Source of the DNA: Neobacillus thermocopriae
GTDB taxonomy: Bacteria > Bacillota > Bacilli > Bacillales > Cytobacillaceae
Direction of reading: 5' to 3'
DNA: 64,000 nt
NCBI RefSeq assembly: GCF_010975035.1
Contig: NZ_JAAIUV010000004.1
Location: 149,074-213,073, forward strand
The translations under genes and the position numbers were made by a program. The notes under the pieces were generated by a model. That model was given only the letters and a program-made list of their open reading frames with translations. It was not told where the DNA came from and made no database searches. Of the stretch, positions 35,801 to 44,088 are shown in pieces; within the stretch, counting starts at the first letter, position 1; every line of letters starts with the position of its first letter.

Positions 35801-36021
35801 TCGTCACTAGCAAACTGGCTTCGAAGTTCAGGGCCATTTCGGTCTTCACCACTTGCTTTACCATAAATGGCATAGCTAATCGCATCGAAAATAGTTGTTT
35901 TACCGGAGCCAGTTTTTCCTGAGATAACGAACATGGTTCTGTTTCCAAGCCTGGTGAAATCAATCGTCTCTGTTTTAGCATAGGGGCCAAACGCTTTCAT
36001 TGTTAATTTCAATGGTCTCAC
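32884..36021 (-). CDS. sbcC: Exonuclease subunit SbcC (Rad50-like ATPase)
   Basis: A 1045-residue SMC-like protein. Walker A is GKTGSGKTTIFDAISYAIYG near residue 35. Long coiled coils rich in Glu, Lys and Gln (about 180-500 and 570-860) flank the zinc-hook CPVCGSENHP near residue 525. The C-terminal lobe has the signature TLSGGESFKASLSLALGLA and Walker B METMFIDEGFGTLD. With SbcD it opens and trims hairpins and blocked DNA ends. It overlaps sbcD by four bases. Confidence 0.96.
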   Translation of the reverse strand: MRPLKLTMKAFGPYAKTETIDFTRLGNRTMFVISGKTGSGKTTIFDAISYAIYGKASGEDRNGPELRSQFASDDLLTEVSLEFSLKNKVYFITRSPQQLKKKEKGEGYTQIGAKAELYVLGPNGEKQLLASKIHDVEEKIKEIMLIDANQFRQILMIPQGEFRKLLIADSKDKEAILQRLFHTQLYKRIEERLKDEATELKKSVEDQVKARNEALRRIQAVTNEELKRYLEEESDNDALILPLLKEEITAMGEQLEQLNAQLKEKEKEQDRLKAQLFEAEEILKQLQKKEELKKRKTWLESQKDIFSVKEKQVQLAQKAALLAKQEELCHRLKGESDRLGSLVSSIQKEIELAKGQKNHYELLLKQEQEREEERQAALAEVNRLIHMKEDVYSFSALVKETANVEADLHEAKAKLLQSESNLEQLEQRFKHLQNQKEEIEKGQLIYVRNEQQLEKWQSELDRLEKYEILLSRYKNSKQNLEEITGRYENTVRNLNDAKALVNDLEQKWLHGQASILASKLQEGAPCPVCGSENHPLPAIEQSGKVPSEEDMKAAKAQVLKWEQEKSTDEAKLYQCQSAEKTDWEALEEKLQEIRAFKADFTESELPDLKMQIASERNTLLVGQKKLEVQIKQLDGIKTEIEKCEREIQVGQSKKQQLADQVTDLTVQFTEKRTNLSRMMNVIPENLRSEAEYEKALAQSKRKYETLIKQFEDVQKGLQNANEKLAAELARFTDAEKNYHEKQQELKAEREIFKNMLSEQGFENYSNYASSKLSESEIQTLENEIRTYREELRSVSDRLSEMTEQLANVKTPNIEEGKRKLAQLQEEMEALNQQWTTLFVKKRDNEEIYARIENLNASMKALEERYSLIGHLYEITRGQNHFRITFERYVLAAFLDDILHEANHRLRKMTSGRYQLIRKKDRAKGNAQSGLELLVFDQYTGQKRHVKTLSGGESFKASLSLALGLADVVQNYAGGVSLETMFIDEGFGTLDPESLEQAIEALMDIQSSGRLVGIISHVPELKERMDARLEVIAGQTGSRTEFVFTN

Positions 36022-37163
36022 CTTTCTTCCACCCCTTTCAGAACCTTTTCAATGATTTCGGCCATCGCTTCTCTTTTTTCAAGCGTAAATTCGGCGGTCG
36101 TCATTTCCGAATAAAATTGTTCAAATAATTCGATTTCCGATTTTTTCTTACTACGAATAACATGGTAGGAGTCTTTTTTTCTTACATCCGTTAAATCGAT
36201 TTTCTTTTCTAGATGCAAAACGTTCGGATAAACTTGGCGCAGTTTATTCATTGGGTCGATTAATGCCCCTTCATCGAGCAACGTGATTTTTAAATAATCA
36301 TGGGTTCGTTCCTTTTCGTAAAATTGGGGATCCAGCAACTCTTCTAAATATCCTTCTATTTCCCTCATATCGTAAGTAGGATGGAGCGAGCGATATCGAT
36401 GAGAAAAATTTCCTTTTTCATCCATTTCAATAATGGATATCGACTTTTTTTGTTTCGCTTCAGAAAAAGAATATTTTAGTAGAGATCCGGAATATTTCAC
36501 TTTAGAATGATGGATCGCATCAGGGCTATGGAGATGACCAAGGGCTGTATAAGAAAACGGCTCGAACAATTCGACACCGACACAACCTGACCCTCCAACG
36601 GATAATACCCTTTCAGAATCTGACGTTTTTCCTCCCAAAACGAAGGCATGCCCAATGAAGACATTCGGTTCATTGGGATTGAATGTTTCTTCGATTTTTC
36701 CAATCAACGCCTTCATCGCATCTTGATGGGAGTGTATGGATTCATCCTCTAATAGCTGGCGGACAACACCCGGCTCTGCATAAGGAACCATGTAAAAATT
36801 AACTCCCTGAATTTGAATGGGAGTAAAACTGTTCGTTAATTTTCCAGCTAAATACAATTGACTGTGTTTGTACCAGGAGCTTCCAAATGATAAACGCTCG
36901 GCACTGTCATGATTCCCAGCAATCGCCATGACTGGTGTTTTTAATTCCACATTGATTTTGAAAAGGATTTCATCTAGTAATTCCACCGCATCAGTTGGCG
37001 GGACAGAACGATCATAAAGGTCCCCTGCGATAATAACAGCATCCGGTTTCTCTTCTGCAACGATATCAACAAATTGATGAAGTACTTCCTGCTGGCTGTC
37101 CGTCATGTAAACACCGTGAACTAACTTTCCGAGGTGCCAGTCGGCCGTATGGATAAATTTCAT
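36018..37163 (-). CDS. sbcD: Exonuclease subunit SbcD (Mre11-like nuclease)
   Basis: A 381-residue calcineurin-like phosphoesterase. The metal-binding motifs come in order: HTADWHLGK at residue 4, AGDLYDRSVPP near 45, GNHDSAERLSFG near 82, FIGHAFV near 168 and ALGHLHSPD near 210. The C-terminal capping region contacts SbcC. It is the first gene of the sbcD-sbcC pair. Confidence 0.96.
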   Translation of the reverse strand: MKFIHTADWHLGKLVHGVYMTDSQQEVLHQFVDIVAEEKPDAVIIAGDLYDRSVPPTDAVELLDEILFKINVELKTPVMAIAGNHDSAERLSFGSSWYKHSQLYLAGKLTNSFTPIQIQGVNFYMVPYAEPGVVRQLLEDESIHSHQDAMKALIGKIEETFNPNEPNVFIGHAFVLGGKTSDSERVLSVGGSGCVGVELFEPFSYTALGHLHSPDAIHHSKVKYSGSLLKYSFSEAKQKKSISIIEMDEKGNFSHRYRSLHPTYDMREIEGYLEELLDPQFYEKERTHDYLKITLLDEGALIDPMNKLRQVYPNVLHLEKKIDLTDVRKKDSYHVIRSKKKSEIELFEQFYSEMTTAEFTLEKREAMAEIIEKVLKGVEER

Positions 37164-37403
37164 CTACTGCACTCCTTCTCAAGTACTGCGTTTTTTATTA
37201 CTACTATTATAGCAAAATACTATTGGCTCTGGACTTGGATTGGTTGACAGTTTTTGCTCTTTGATAGGGGGATAGTTTTTGAATAGTTGGGGTTTCTCTT
37301 GGAATCGTCGTGTACCTATTCGGATCCTAAAGTGGCTCTTGGACTCACCAGATTTTCTCTATTTACAGTCTGTTTACAGTATCCATTTTTCAAACAAATT
37401 AAA

Positions 37404-37431
37404 AACAGTCCGGCAAAAATACCGGACTGTT
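37404..37431 (-). terminator. Terminator of the csp gene
   Basis: The stem AACAGTCCGG/CCGGACTGTT has an eight-base loop and is followed on the minus strand by TTTTT. The remainder of 37164-37403 shows no gene; it should hold the sbcD promoter. Confidence 0.88.
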
Positions 37432-37447
37432 ATCATCATATTAGGAA

Positions 37448-37648
37448 TTACTTCTTCACTACGTTAGCAGCTTGAGGTCCACGAGCTCCTTCTACAACAT
37501 CGAAAGAAACTTCTTGACCTTCTTCTAAAGTTTTAAAACCTTCAGCTTGGATTGCAGAGTAATGAACGAATACGTCGTTTCCGTCTTCTCCTTCGATGAA
37601 TCCAAAACCTTTTTCTGAGTTAAACCATTTTACCTTACCGTTTTTCAT
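37448..37648 (-). CDS. Cold shock protein (CspB/CspD type)
   Basis: A 66-residue single cold shock domain with both RNA-binding motifs, KGFGFIE and DVFVHYSAI, and the usual [14 protein letters not shown]-terminus. It acts as a nucleic-acid chaperone. The ATG follows AGGAGGA. A long leader with stable hairpins suggests post-transcriptional control. Which csp paralogue it is cannot be decided. Confidence 0.95.
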   Translation of the reverse strand: MKNGKVKWFNSEKGFGFIEGEDGNDVFVHYSAIQAEGFKTLEEGQEVSFDVVEGARGPQAANVVKK

Positions 37649-38085
37649 AAAAAAAAATCCTCCTATTGGCTTGCATACAAGCCATGTGTAAAATTCACCA
37701 AATTACATCGAAGATAGCTTTACTTTCATTTCCTTATCCAAACCTTGTTTAAAACTTTAGACAAGCTTCTTTCATAAATCTATTCTCGTGCAACGGCTGA
37801 TTCCAATGTAACATGAATACAATAGAATGTCAAGGAATGCTAAGACAATATCATGTGACATCATTCTACATCATCGATACAGGAATTTTTTTAAACTAAC
37901 TCCCTTCCTGTGACTATGCACGATTGTCCCTTTCCCTATTCATGAATCATGTATAATTTTATCGAATTTTTTTATTTCTTTCGATATATACGGATAAGTT
38001 CACACACCATAAAGAATAGCACTTTTTCTTTAAATCCTTTACAATGAATTTGATTGTTTATTTTGTAAATAGTGGAGGGTTTGTT
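37649..38085. promoter_or_regulatory. Leader of the csp gene and gap before the AIM24 gene
   Basis: In the minus-strand leader a perfect hairpin GGCTTG-CAAGCC (37668-37683) sits just upstream of the csp ribosome site, and a CTTGT/ACAAG pair lies farther up. These fit a temperature-sensitive csp 5' UTR, though no known cold box was identified with certainty. The plus-strand promoter of the next gene must lie within 37900-38070. Confidence 0.45.
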
Positions 38086-38874
38086 ATGAATAACCATGAA
38101 ATTGATTATAAGATCTATGGCGATGACATGCAATTCGTTGAAGTAGAGCTTGACCCGAACGAAACCGTTATTGCTGAAGCAGGAAGTTTCATGATGATGG
38201 AAGATGATATTAAAATGGAAACGATTTTTGGGGATGGTTCGAATAGTGGCGGAGGTCTAATGGGAAAGCTTTTCTCAGCTGGAAAGCGTGTTCTTACAGG
38301 TGAAAGCTTATTTATGACCACCTTCACGAATGTAGGTTCAAGCAAGAGACATGTGTCCTTTGCCTCTCCCTACCCTGGAAAAATCATTCCGATGGATTTA
38401 AGTGAACTTGGAGGAAAAATAATCTGTCAGAAAGATGCTTTTCTGGCTGCAGCAAAAGGGGTACAGGTTGGTATTGAATTCCAAAGAAAAATTGGTGTAG
38501 GCTTCTTTGGTGGCGAAGGTTTTATCATGCAGAAACTTGAAGGAGATGGAATGGCCTTCATCCATGCAGGAGGAACCATTATGAAGAAAGATCTTCTTCC
38601 TGGGCAAACTTTACGTGTTGATACTGGGTGTTTAGTTGCTATGACTCGAGATGTCGATTATAGCATTGAGTTTGTGAAAGGAATTAAAACCGCATTATTC
38701 GGTGGGGAAGGTTTATTTTTCGCAACATTAAGAGGTCCTGGTTCCGTTTGGATTCAGTCGCTTCCATTCAGTCGATTGGCTAGCCGCGTATTTGCTGCTG
38801 CACCACATCGCGGTGGGGCGAAAGATGAAGGTAGTATCGCACGAGGAATTTTTGATATGTTCAATGGGGATTAA
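38086..38874 (+). CDS. AIM24 / TIGR00266 family protein
   Basis: A 262-residue protein made of repeated glycine-rich beta segments: [62 protein letters not shown] and [16 protein letters not shown]. This is the tryptophan-RNA-attenuator-like beta fold of the family. Bacterial members are uncharacterised; mitochondrial AIM24 affects inner-membrane organisation. The ATG at 38086 follows GGAGGG; the longer frame lacks a site. It forms a single-gene unit with its own terminator. Function unknown. Confidence 0.82.
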   Translation: MNNHEIDYKIYGDDMQFVEVELDPNETVIAEAGSFMMMEDDIKMETIFGDGSNSGGGLMGKLFSAGKRVLTGESLFMTTFTNVGSSKRHVSFASPYPGKIIPMDLSELGGKIICQKDAFLAAAKGVQVGIEFQRKIGVGFFGGEGFIMQKLEGDGMAFIHAGGTIMKKDLLPGQTLRVDTGCLVAMTRDVDYSIEFVKGIKTALFGGEGLFFATLRGPGSVWIQSLPFSRLASRVFAAAPHRGGAKDEGSIARGIFDMFNGD

Positions 38875-38890
38875 TCTTCCTAATGAAATG

Positions 38891-38935
38891 AAGGCTGGTC
38901 CATAAGGTCCTTACGACTTTTTTGGGCTCAGCCTT
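38891..38935 (+). terminator. Terminator of the AIM24-family gene
   Basis: The stem AAGGCTG/CAGCCTT has inner pairing and is followed by TTTCTC. The 38936-39169 stretch shows no gene. Confidence 0.65.
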
Positions 38936-39169
38936 TTTCTCTAAAGTTTGATTAGAAATTTTATCTATTCATATAGAAAGTAAAGGGCCTGGAACATAGA
39001 TCAACAGATAAAACATTCCGTGTAAATAAATAGGAAGATCTTTATAATCCTCTTTTTTTCATTCACACAATTATTCTCCTTGTCTTTTTCTTTACTATCG
39101 GTTCTTCCTTTTGTACCAAACCGAAACCATTCCTAACTCTCTCCCAAATGAGATATGTTTCATAAAAAA

Positions 39170-39195
39170 ACGTTTGGTGAACATACACCAAACGT
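39170..39195 (-). terminator. Terminator of the amino acid permease gene
   Basis: A perfect 10-bp stem ACGTTTGGTG/CACCAAACGT is followed on the minus strand by seven T. Confidence 0.88.
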
Positions 39196-39205
39196 GTGAA
39201 TTCTA

Positions 39206-40648
39206 TTAAATGATCATTCTCTTATTATCTTGAAGCTGTAGTTCTTGTGGTTCTACTCCCTCTTTTTCACGAGTCTTTTTAATTCTTAAATGATAAATTA
39301 AATAGCAAACAAGAACAAATGGTACACCCAAATATAAAGCTAGGCGCTGTTCTGAATCAAATGCCAAACTTACTAAAACCGTAATGTTTAAAGTTAAGGC
39401 GATAATTGGCAATACCGGGAAAAATGGCGTTCTGAACTTGAGGTCCTCCACTTTTCCGCCTTCTCGAATAAACTTTCTTCGGAATGCAATTTGTGAAGCA
39501 GTGATCGCAATCCACCCTACTTGGGCACCTAATCCCGCTACTGAAAGAAGCCATACAAATACAGTTTCCTCTGCAAAAAATCCAGATAATAAGGATAATA
39601 ACGAGATTCCCAGAGTAATCAATAAGGCATTAATAGGAACCCCACGTTTATTGACTTTTGTTAAAACCTGACTTGCCATTTTTTCTTTTGACATGGCATA
39701 CAACATACGTGTTGCTGCATAAAGTCCTGAGTTTCCGACAGATAATAAAGCCGTTAAAATAACAAAGTTCATAATATCTGCTGCGTATGGAATACCAATA
39801 CTATCAAATACTACGACAAATGGGCTCTCGATGACACCAGCCTTGTCCATCGGAATTAAGCCGGCTACCACGAAAATCGCCAACACGAAAAAGACTAGTG
39901 TACGCCATACCGTTTGTTTAATGGATCTTGGAATGGTTTTTTCGGGTTCTTCACTCTCTCCTGCAGCGATACCAATTAATTCCGTTCCTTGGAATGAAAA
40001 GTTAACAGCTATCATCGTGATAATTAAGGCAGTAAGTCCATTTGGCAATAAACCATGTTCAAAAAAGTTTGACAACATTGGGGCTTCCTCGGTGCCTTTC
40101 ATATCAATGAGACCAAACATGGCTGCCCCGCCCAGCACGATAAATAAAAGAATGGCCATTACCTTAATACTTGAAAACCAAAACTCTGCTTCCCCAAAAG
40201 CTTTGGCTGAAAGTGCATTTAGTGAAAATAGCACAACGGCAAAAATTGCACTCCATATCCATGTTGGTACATCTGGAAACCATCTACCCATCAGCTGTCC
40301 CGCTGCTAAAAATTCTAAGGCGACTGTCACAGACCAGCCAAACCAATAAAGCCAGCCTAATGCAAATCCAGTACCAGGACCGATAAATTTGGTTGTGTAC
40401 GTTTGGAATGATCCAGAAACAGGCATGGCTACCGCCAATTCACCGAGGCATAGCATCGTGAAAAACATGATCATTCCACCAACCAAATAGGAAATAATCG
40501 CTCCCGTTGGGCCAGCCTCACTAATTGTATAACCCGATCCTAAGAACAGTCCCGAACCAATGACACCGCCAAGTGAAATCATAAATAGATGTCGGGTCTT
40601 CATGGACCTACGTAGTTCATTAGATTTGTGGTTATCGTGTAATTGCAT
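39206..40648 (-). CDS. Amino acid permease, APC superfamily (RocE/LysP-like)
   Basis: A 480-residue permease with about 12 membrane segments. The N-terminal signature MKTRHLFMISLGGVIGSGLF is followed by LGELAVAMPVSGSFQTY and FQGTELIGIAAGESE (helix 6), hallmarks of the amino acid transporter family. The N-terminus is close to the arginine permease RocE as I recall it. The SigL-type promoter upstream strengthens an amino acid catabolic role, as for roc genes. The substrate (Arg, Lys or another amino acid) is not certain. Confidence 0.85.
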   Translation of the reverse strand: MQLHDNHKSNELRRSMKTRHLFMISLGGVIGSGLFLGSGYTISEAGPTGAIISYLVGGMIMFFTMLCLGELAVAMPVSGSFQTYTTKFIGPGTGFALGWLYWFGWSVTVALEFLAAGQLMGRWFPDVPTWIWSAIFAVVLFSLNALSAKAFGEAEFWFSSIKVMAILLFIVLGGAAMFGLIDMKGTEEAPMLSNFFEHGLLPNGLTALIITMIAVNFSFQGTELIGIAAGESEEPEKTIPRSIKQTVWRTLVFFVLAIFVVAGLIPMDKAGVIESPFVVVFDSIGIPYAADIMNFVILTALLSVGNSGLYAATRMLYAMSKEKMASQVLTKVNKRGVPINALLITLGISLLSLLSGFFAEETVFVWLLSVAGLGAQVGWIAITASQIAFRRKFIREGGKVEDLKFRTPFFPVLPIIALTLNITVLVSLAFDSEQRLALYLGVPFVLVCYLIYHLRIKKTREKEGVEPQELQLQDNKRMII

Positions 40649-40822
40649 AAATTTCCCCCTAACATCATTTCGTATGCGCTTTCATTCTTATGCAATCAGT
40701 TAACGAATGAGAAATTTGTTGATTTTTCTCATTCCTTGTCTAAGGAAATAGTAAATGAATTACTAAAAAAACGCAATAAATAATCTTTCCTCAGTTTAAA
40801 CTATTTGCACATTTTCAAATAA

Positions 40823-40838
40823 TGCAAGTTTTGTGCCA
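40823..40838 (-). promoter_or_regulatory. Sigma-54 (SigL) promoter of the permease gene
   Basis: The minus strand reads TGGCACAAAACTTGCA, an exact match to the -24/-12 consensus TGGCAC-N5-TTGCW. The start is expected near 40812, giving a leader of about 165 nt. Confidence 0.85.
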
Positions 40839-40881
40839 AAGTACCCAAGTTCTTTTTTTTGGCCATTATTCCATTTAGAAA

Positions 40882-40931
40882 GCAAAATTTTTTTGCCTTT
40901 TTTAAGAGATTTTGCACGCAAAACGCAAAAT
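40882..40931 (-). promoter_or_regulatory. Candidate enhancer sites for a RocR-type activator
   Basis: Two palindromes of the same word lie 70-110 bases upstream of the SigL start: GCAAAA-TTT-TTTTGC at 40882-40896 and TTTTGC-AC-GCAAAA at 40910-40923, with another GCAAAAT at 40925-40931. Tandem inverted repeats at this distance are typical of sigma-54 activator binding. Confidence 0.6.
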
Positions 40932-40988
40932 TTCATAACATTTGTATAAATCCATATTTAGTTAAGAGGTTGGTCTTTGCAGTTGAAA

Positions 40989-41018
40989 GCATAATTTTTC
41001 CATTTGACATACATACTA
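40989..41018 (+). promoter_or_regulatory. SigG-like (forespore) promoter
   Basis: GCATA and CATACTA are separated by exactly 18 bases, fitting the SigG pattern GNATR-N18-CATNMTA. It lies just before the zinc-finger gene. SigE recognition is an alternative. Confidence 0.5.
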
Positions 41019-41042
41019 TAAAAAAACAATGAGGTGAAAATA

Positions 41043-41249
41043 ATGGGATTGCTTAATGCTTTTCATCAATGGAGGGAAGCACGATACCAACATCATCTCT
41101 CCAGAATGAGAAATCAGGGGAAATGCCCTGATTGTTACGGACGAGGATTCACCGTCTATCCATACAACGAATTTTCCTATTATAACTCTTTTGAATGTCC
41201 AAGTTGTCAAGGAAGCGGCAATTATACAGATTGGGAACAATTACAATAG
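41043..41249 (+). CDS. Small DnaJ-type zinc-finger protein
   Basis: A 68-residue protein with two CxxCxGxG motifs, CPDCYGRG near residue 28 and CPSCQGSG near residue 53, enough for one DnaJ-like zinc site. The N-terminal 25 residues form a basic amphipathic helix. The ATG at 41043 follows GAGGTGA. It may be spore-expressed given the upstream SigG-like promoter. The next gene starts 39 bases later on the same strand, with only the 41680-41731 terminator after both. Function unknown. Confidence 0.72.
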   Translation: MGLLNAFHQWREARYQHHLSRMRNQGKCPDCYGRGFTVYPYNEFSYYNSFECPSCQGSGNYTDWEQLQ

Positions 41250-41288
41250 CCAATCATGTTTACCTGTGTTTATTAGGGGGTGTGCCAA

Positions 41289-41630
41289 ATGGCCGTTATC
41301 GTATACCAGACATTTGTCATACGACAAGAACACTTTAAAGAAGCCATAGAAAATTTAAGAGCGATAAAAAAATTTAGAATGGAAAATTACAATCATAAGG
41401 TTGAAATCCTAACACCCGTCTCAGGTCACGATCATACGTATGCCCTTCTTTCTACTTATGAAGGATTGGCAGAAATGGAACTGCAAAACAAAAAGATGTT
41501 TGACAATGAGGAATATCTGGAACTCATCGGTCCATTTTTCCTTGAACATATTGTTGAAGGAAGTATGTATACACAAATTTATCGTACCCTTAACGATCAA
41601 CCGAGCGGTGAGAAAAAAAATGATAAATAA
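41289..41630 (+). CDS. Uncharacterised small protein, possible dimeric alpha-beta barrel
   Basis: A 113-residue protein starting MAVIVYQTFVIRQEHFKEA after AGGGGGTG. The alternation of strands and helices (VIVYQTFVI, EAIENLRAIKKF, HTYALLSTYEGLAEMELQNKKM, MYTQIYRTL) resembles NIPSNAP- or monooxygenase-like ferredoxin folds. That is a structural guess, not a family match. It is probably co-transcribed with the zinc-finger gene. Confidence 0.6.
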   Translation: MAVIVYQTFVIRQEHFKEAIENLRAIKKFRMENYNHKVEILTPVSGHDHTYALLSTYEGLAEMELQNKKMFDNEEYLELIGPFFLEHIVEGSMYTQIYRTLNDQPSGEKKNDK

Positions 41631-41679
41631 AAACTGATACTTATCAATCGACCAATGAAACAAGGTCTGTTTAATAAAA

Positions 41680-41731
41680 AAAGAGGCAGATTCGAAATGA
41701 CCCTCTTGAAGGAGTCATGAATCCCCTCTTT
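41680..41731. terminator. Bidirectional terminator
   Basis: The stem AAAGAGG/CCTCTTT with a further inner arm carries T runs on both sides. It lies between convergent genes. Confidence 0.8.
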
Positions 41732-41747
41732 TTTTGATTCCCTATTT

Positions 41748-42590
41748 TTATTCTTCAAAACCTACCATGAATTCATCCGGATTAGGACCGACACGTTCAT
41801 CCTTATTTAATCCAGCAATTTTCTCCATATCTTCTTGGGATAATTCAAAATCGAAAATATCGGCATTTTCCATAATTCGTTGTTCTTTAATCGATTTTGG
41901 AATGGTCACTACTTTTGTTTGAAGATCCCAGCGTAAAATGACTTGTGCTGTTGTTTTCCCATATTTTTCAGCGATTTCAGTTAATGTAGGATCTTGAAGT
42001 AATTGTCCTTGTTTAAGTGGTGACCATGCTTCAAGCTGGATTCCTTCTTTTTGGCAAAAAGCAAGAAGTTCTTTTTGTTGAAGATGTGGGTGGTATTCCA
42101 CTTGGTTAACCATCGGTTTGATTTCTGCCTCTTTTAACAATTCTTCTAGATGGTGGATATGGAAATTACTCACTCCAATAGCACGGACACGACCTTCTTT
42201 GTATAGTTTTTCAAGTGCTTTCCAAGTTTCTTTGTATTTATCTTTTCCAGGCCAGTGGATTAAGTATAAATCCAAGTATTCAAGACCTAGCTTCTTAAGG
42301 CTAGTTTCGTATGCCTGAAGTGTGGATTCATAGCCTTGATCAGAGTTCCATACTTTGGAAGTGATAAACAATTCTTCTCGAGGAACACCTGATTCTCTGA
42401 TCGCTTGCCCGACTCCCTCTTCATTTTCGTAAATCGCAGCCGTATCAATGCTCCGGTAGCCATTTTTTATAGCTGCTTTCACAGATTCAATGACTTCTGA
42501 ACCTTCTTTTACCTTATAAACCCCAAGGCCGAACCAAGGCATTTCCACTCCATTATGTAATCGTGTTGTTGATTTTAAACTTGTTGGCAT
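41748..42590 (-). CDS. Aldo/keto reductase
   Basis: A 280-residue AKR with the complete tetrad and signatures: [18 protein letters not shown] (Asp and Tyr), the Lys of LFITSKVWN, the His of [10 protein letters not shown], and [15 protein letters not shown]. The NADP site shows near [14 protein letters not shown]. subtilis YvgN and YtbE are close in length and reduce methylglyoxal and other aldehydes. The ATG at 42590 follows GGGAG. It is monocistronic. Confidence 0.92.
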   Translation of the reverse strand: MPTSLKSTTRLHNGVEMPWFGLGVYKVKEGSEVIESVKAAIKNGYRSIDTAAIYENEEGVGQAIRESGVPREELFITSKVWNSDQGYESTLQAYETSLKKLGLEYLDLYLIHWPGKDKYKETWKALEKLYKEGRVRAIGVSNFHIHHLEELLKEAEIKPMVNQVEYHPHLQQKELLAFCQKEGIQLEAWSPLKQGQLLQDPTLTEIAEKYGKTTAQVILRWDLQTKVVTIPKSIKEQRIMENADIFDFELSQEDMEKIAGLNKDERVGPNPDEFMVGFEE

Positions 42591-42695
42591 GCTAACTTCT
42601 CCCTTCATTCATACATTTCGCTTTATCCTTAAAAAGCTACAATTGCATTTTACCTGATGAGGTTGAATATTTCCAATTTCATGCAATGGAAAACT

Positions 42696-42722
42696 AAAAG
42701 CCTTCCTTATTAGAAGGCTTTT
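42696..42722 (-). terminator. Terminator of the first sulfate operon
   Basis: The stem AAAAGCCTTC/GAAGGCTTTT ends the yezD-cysH-cysP-sat-cysC-sirB unit, five bases below the sirB stop. Confidence 0.78.
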
Positions 42723-42727
42723 TTATG

Positions 42728-43450
42728 TCATTCTGATGCCTTATCAATGATAAGATCTTCTATGACACGATGTTTGCTTAATGGTCCCGTATGTACGATA
42801 CGCTGGCCATGCTTTTGTCGTTTCAAAACTTTATGGTTAACTTCACTTAACAATAGCCCGGAAAATAATAAATAAGGTAGTACGACCACTTGACCTTGCG
42901 TCATTTGTAAAATTTGCTCCAAACCTTCATCAAAACTCGGTTTTGCAGTAGCTAAATAACAAACAGAGACATGATTCACAGGTAATCGGTCACGGATTCC
43001 ACATACAATTTCAGAAAACGCCACATGAATCCCTGGGTCACTACTTCCCCTTCCAACAATTAATACAGAATCAGCAGCTGATAATTCCGGGACTGTATTT
43101 CGAATCAGTTCGGCCATCCCATCCAGTATTTTGTGTTGGACGCCAAAAGCATCCTTCATTTTTATTGTTATTCCCGGATATTTCTCTTTTAATAAAGCCA
43201 GCTCTTTAGGAATGTCTTCCTTTATGTGACCAGCAGCCAGCAGAAAGAGTGGTACAACGATGATTTCTGTTGCACCTCTTTCGACACATCGGCGAAATCC
43301 CTCTTCAATCGGGGGATCGGTCAACTCTAGGAAGCAGAGTTCTTGAATGGGAACCTCACTTCGTTCCATGATCCTTCCCATAAATTCCCGTACTTCCTCC
43401 GCTCCATTTTTTGATCTGGTTCCATGGCCGACGTATAGAATCGCTTTCAT
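42728..43450 (-). CDS. sirB: Sirohydrochlorin ferrochelatase (SirB/CbiX)
   Basis: About 240 residues: two related CbiX halves, the first with YVGHGTRSKNGAEE (catalytic His 9) and PLFLLAAGHIKEDIP, the second with IVGRGSSDPG. It inserts iron into sirohydrochlorin to make sirohaem for sulfite reductase. The ATG at 43450 has AAAGGGG upstream and matches the usual N-terminus; an ATG at 43477 overlaps the cysC stop as TAATG. In B. subtilis this operon also carries sumT and sirC; neither is present here. Confidence 0.88.
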   Translation of the reverse strand: MKAILYVGHGTRSKNGAEEVREFMGRIMERSEVPIQELCFLELTDPPIEEGFRRCVERGATEIIVVPLFLLAAGHIKEDIPKELALLKEKYPGITIKMKDAFGVQHKILDGMAELIRNTVPELSAADSVLIVGRGSSDPGIHVAFSEIVCGIRDRLPVNHVSVCYLATAKPSFDEGLEQILQMTQGQVVVLPYLLFSGLLLSEVNHKVLKRQKHGQRIVHTGPLSKHRVIEDLIIDKASE

Positions 43451-43476
43451 GCTAGTAGCTGCCCCTTTCACCCACA

Positions 43477-44076
43477 TTAAATGATATTTTTCTCTCGTAA
43501 ATAATGTAATACTTGTTCCACTGCTTCTTCAACTGTTACTTTGTCCGAATGAATGACAATCTCAGGATTTTCGGGTGCTTCATAAGGGGAATCAATACCC
43601 GTAAAATCTTTGATTTCACCGCGACGGGCTTTTGCATATAGCTGTTTTGGATCACGGCGTTCACATTCTTCAAGAGGACAATCGATATAAACCTCTATAA
43701 ACTCTCCCTCTTCAAATATCGCGCGTACTTGATCGCGGTCAGAACGGAATGGTGATATAAATGCAGTTGTAATGACCTTACCGCTATCTACGAATAGTTT
43801 GGCTACTTCCCCAATGCGGCGGATATTTTCTGCACGGTCTTGTTCCGAAAACCCTAAATCCTTATTTAAACCATGTCGGATGTTATCCCCATCTAGCACA
43901 TATTCATTAATACCTAAACGGTATAGCTCATAGGAAACCGCGTTTGCGATCGTTGATTTCCCTGACCCTGAAAGCCCGGTAAACCAAAGAACACAGCTTC
44001 CATGACCATTTTGAATTCGTCGGTCTGCTTTTGTAATGGTTGTCTCATGCCATGTAATATTCGTTGATTTTCCCAT
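43477..44076 (-). CDS. cysC: Adenylylsulfate kinase (first copy)
   Basis: A 199-residue APS kinase. The P-loop is [16 protein letters not shown] near residue 30, followed by [29 protein letters not shown] and the lid [29 protein letters not shown]. It phosphorylates APS to PAPS. It lies 12 bases below sat. A second copy sits in the yit module at 52.1 kb. Confidence 0.95.
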   Translation of the reverse strand: MGKSTNITWHETTITKADRRIQNGHGSCVLWFTGLSGSGKSTIANAVSYELYRLGINEYVLDGDNIRHGLNKDLGFSEQDRAENIRRIGEVAKLFVDSGKVITTAFISPFRSDRDQVRAIFEEGEFIEVYIDCPLEECERRDPKQLYAKARRGEIKDFTGIDSPYEAPENPEIVIHSDKVTVEEAVEQVLHYLREKNII

Positions 44077-44088
44077 CCTTTTTTCTCC

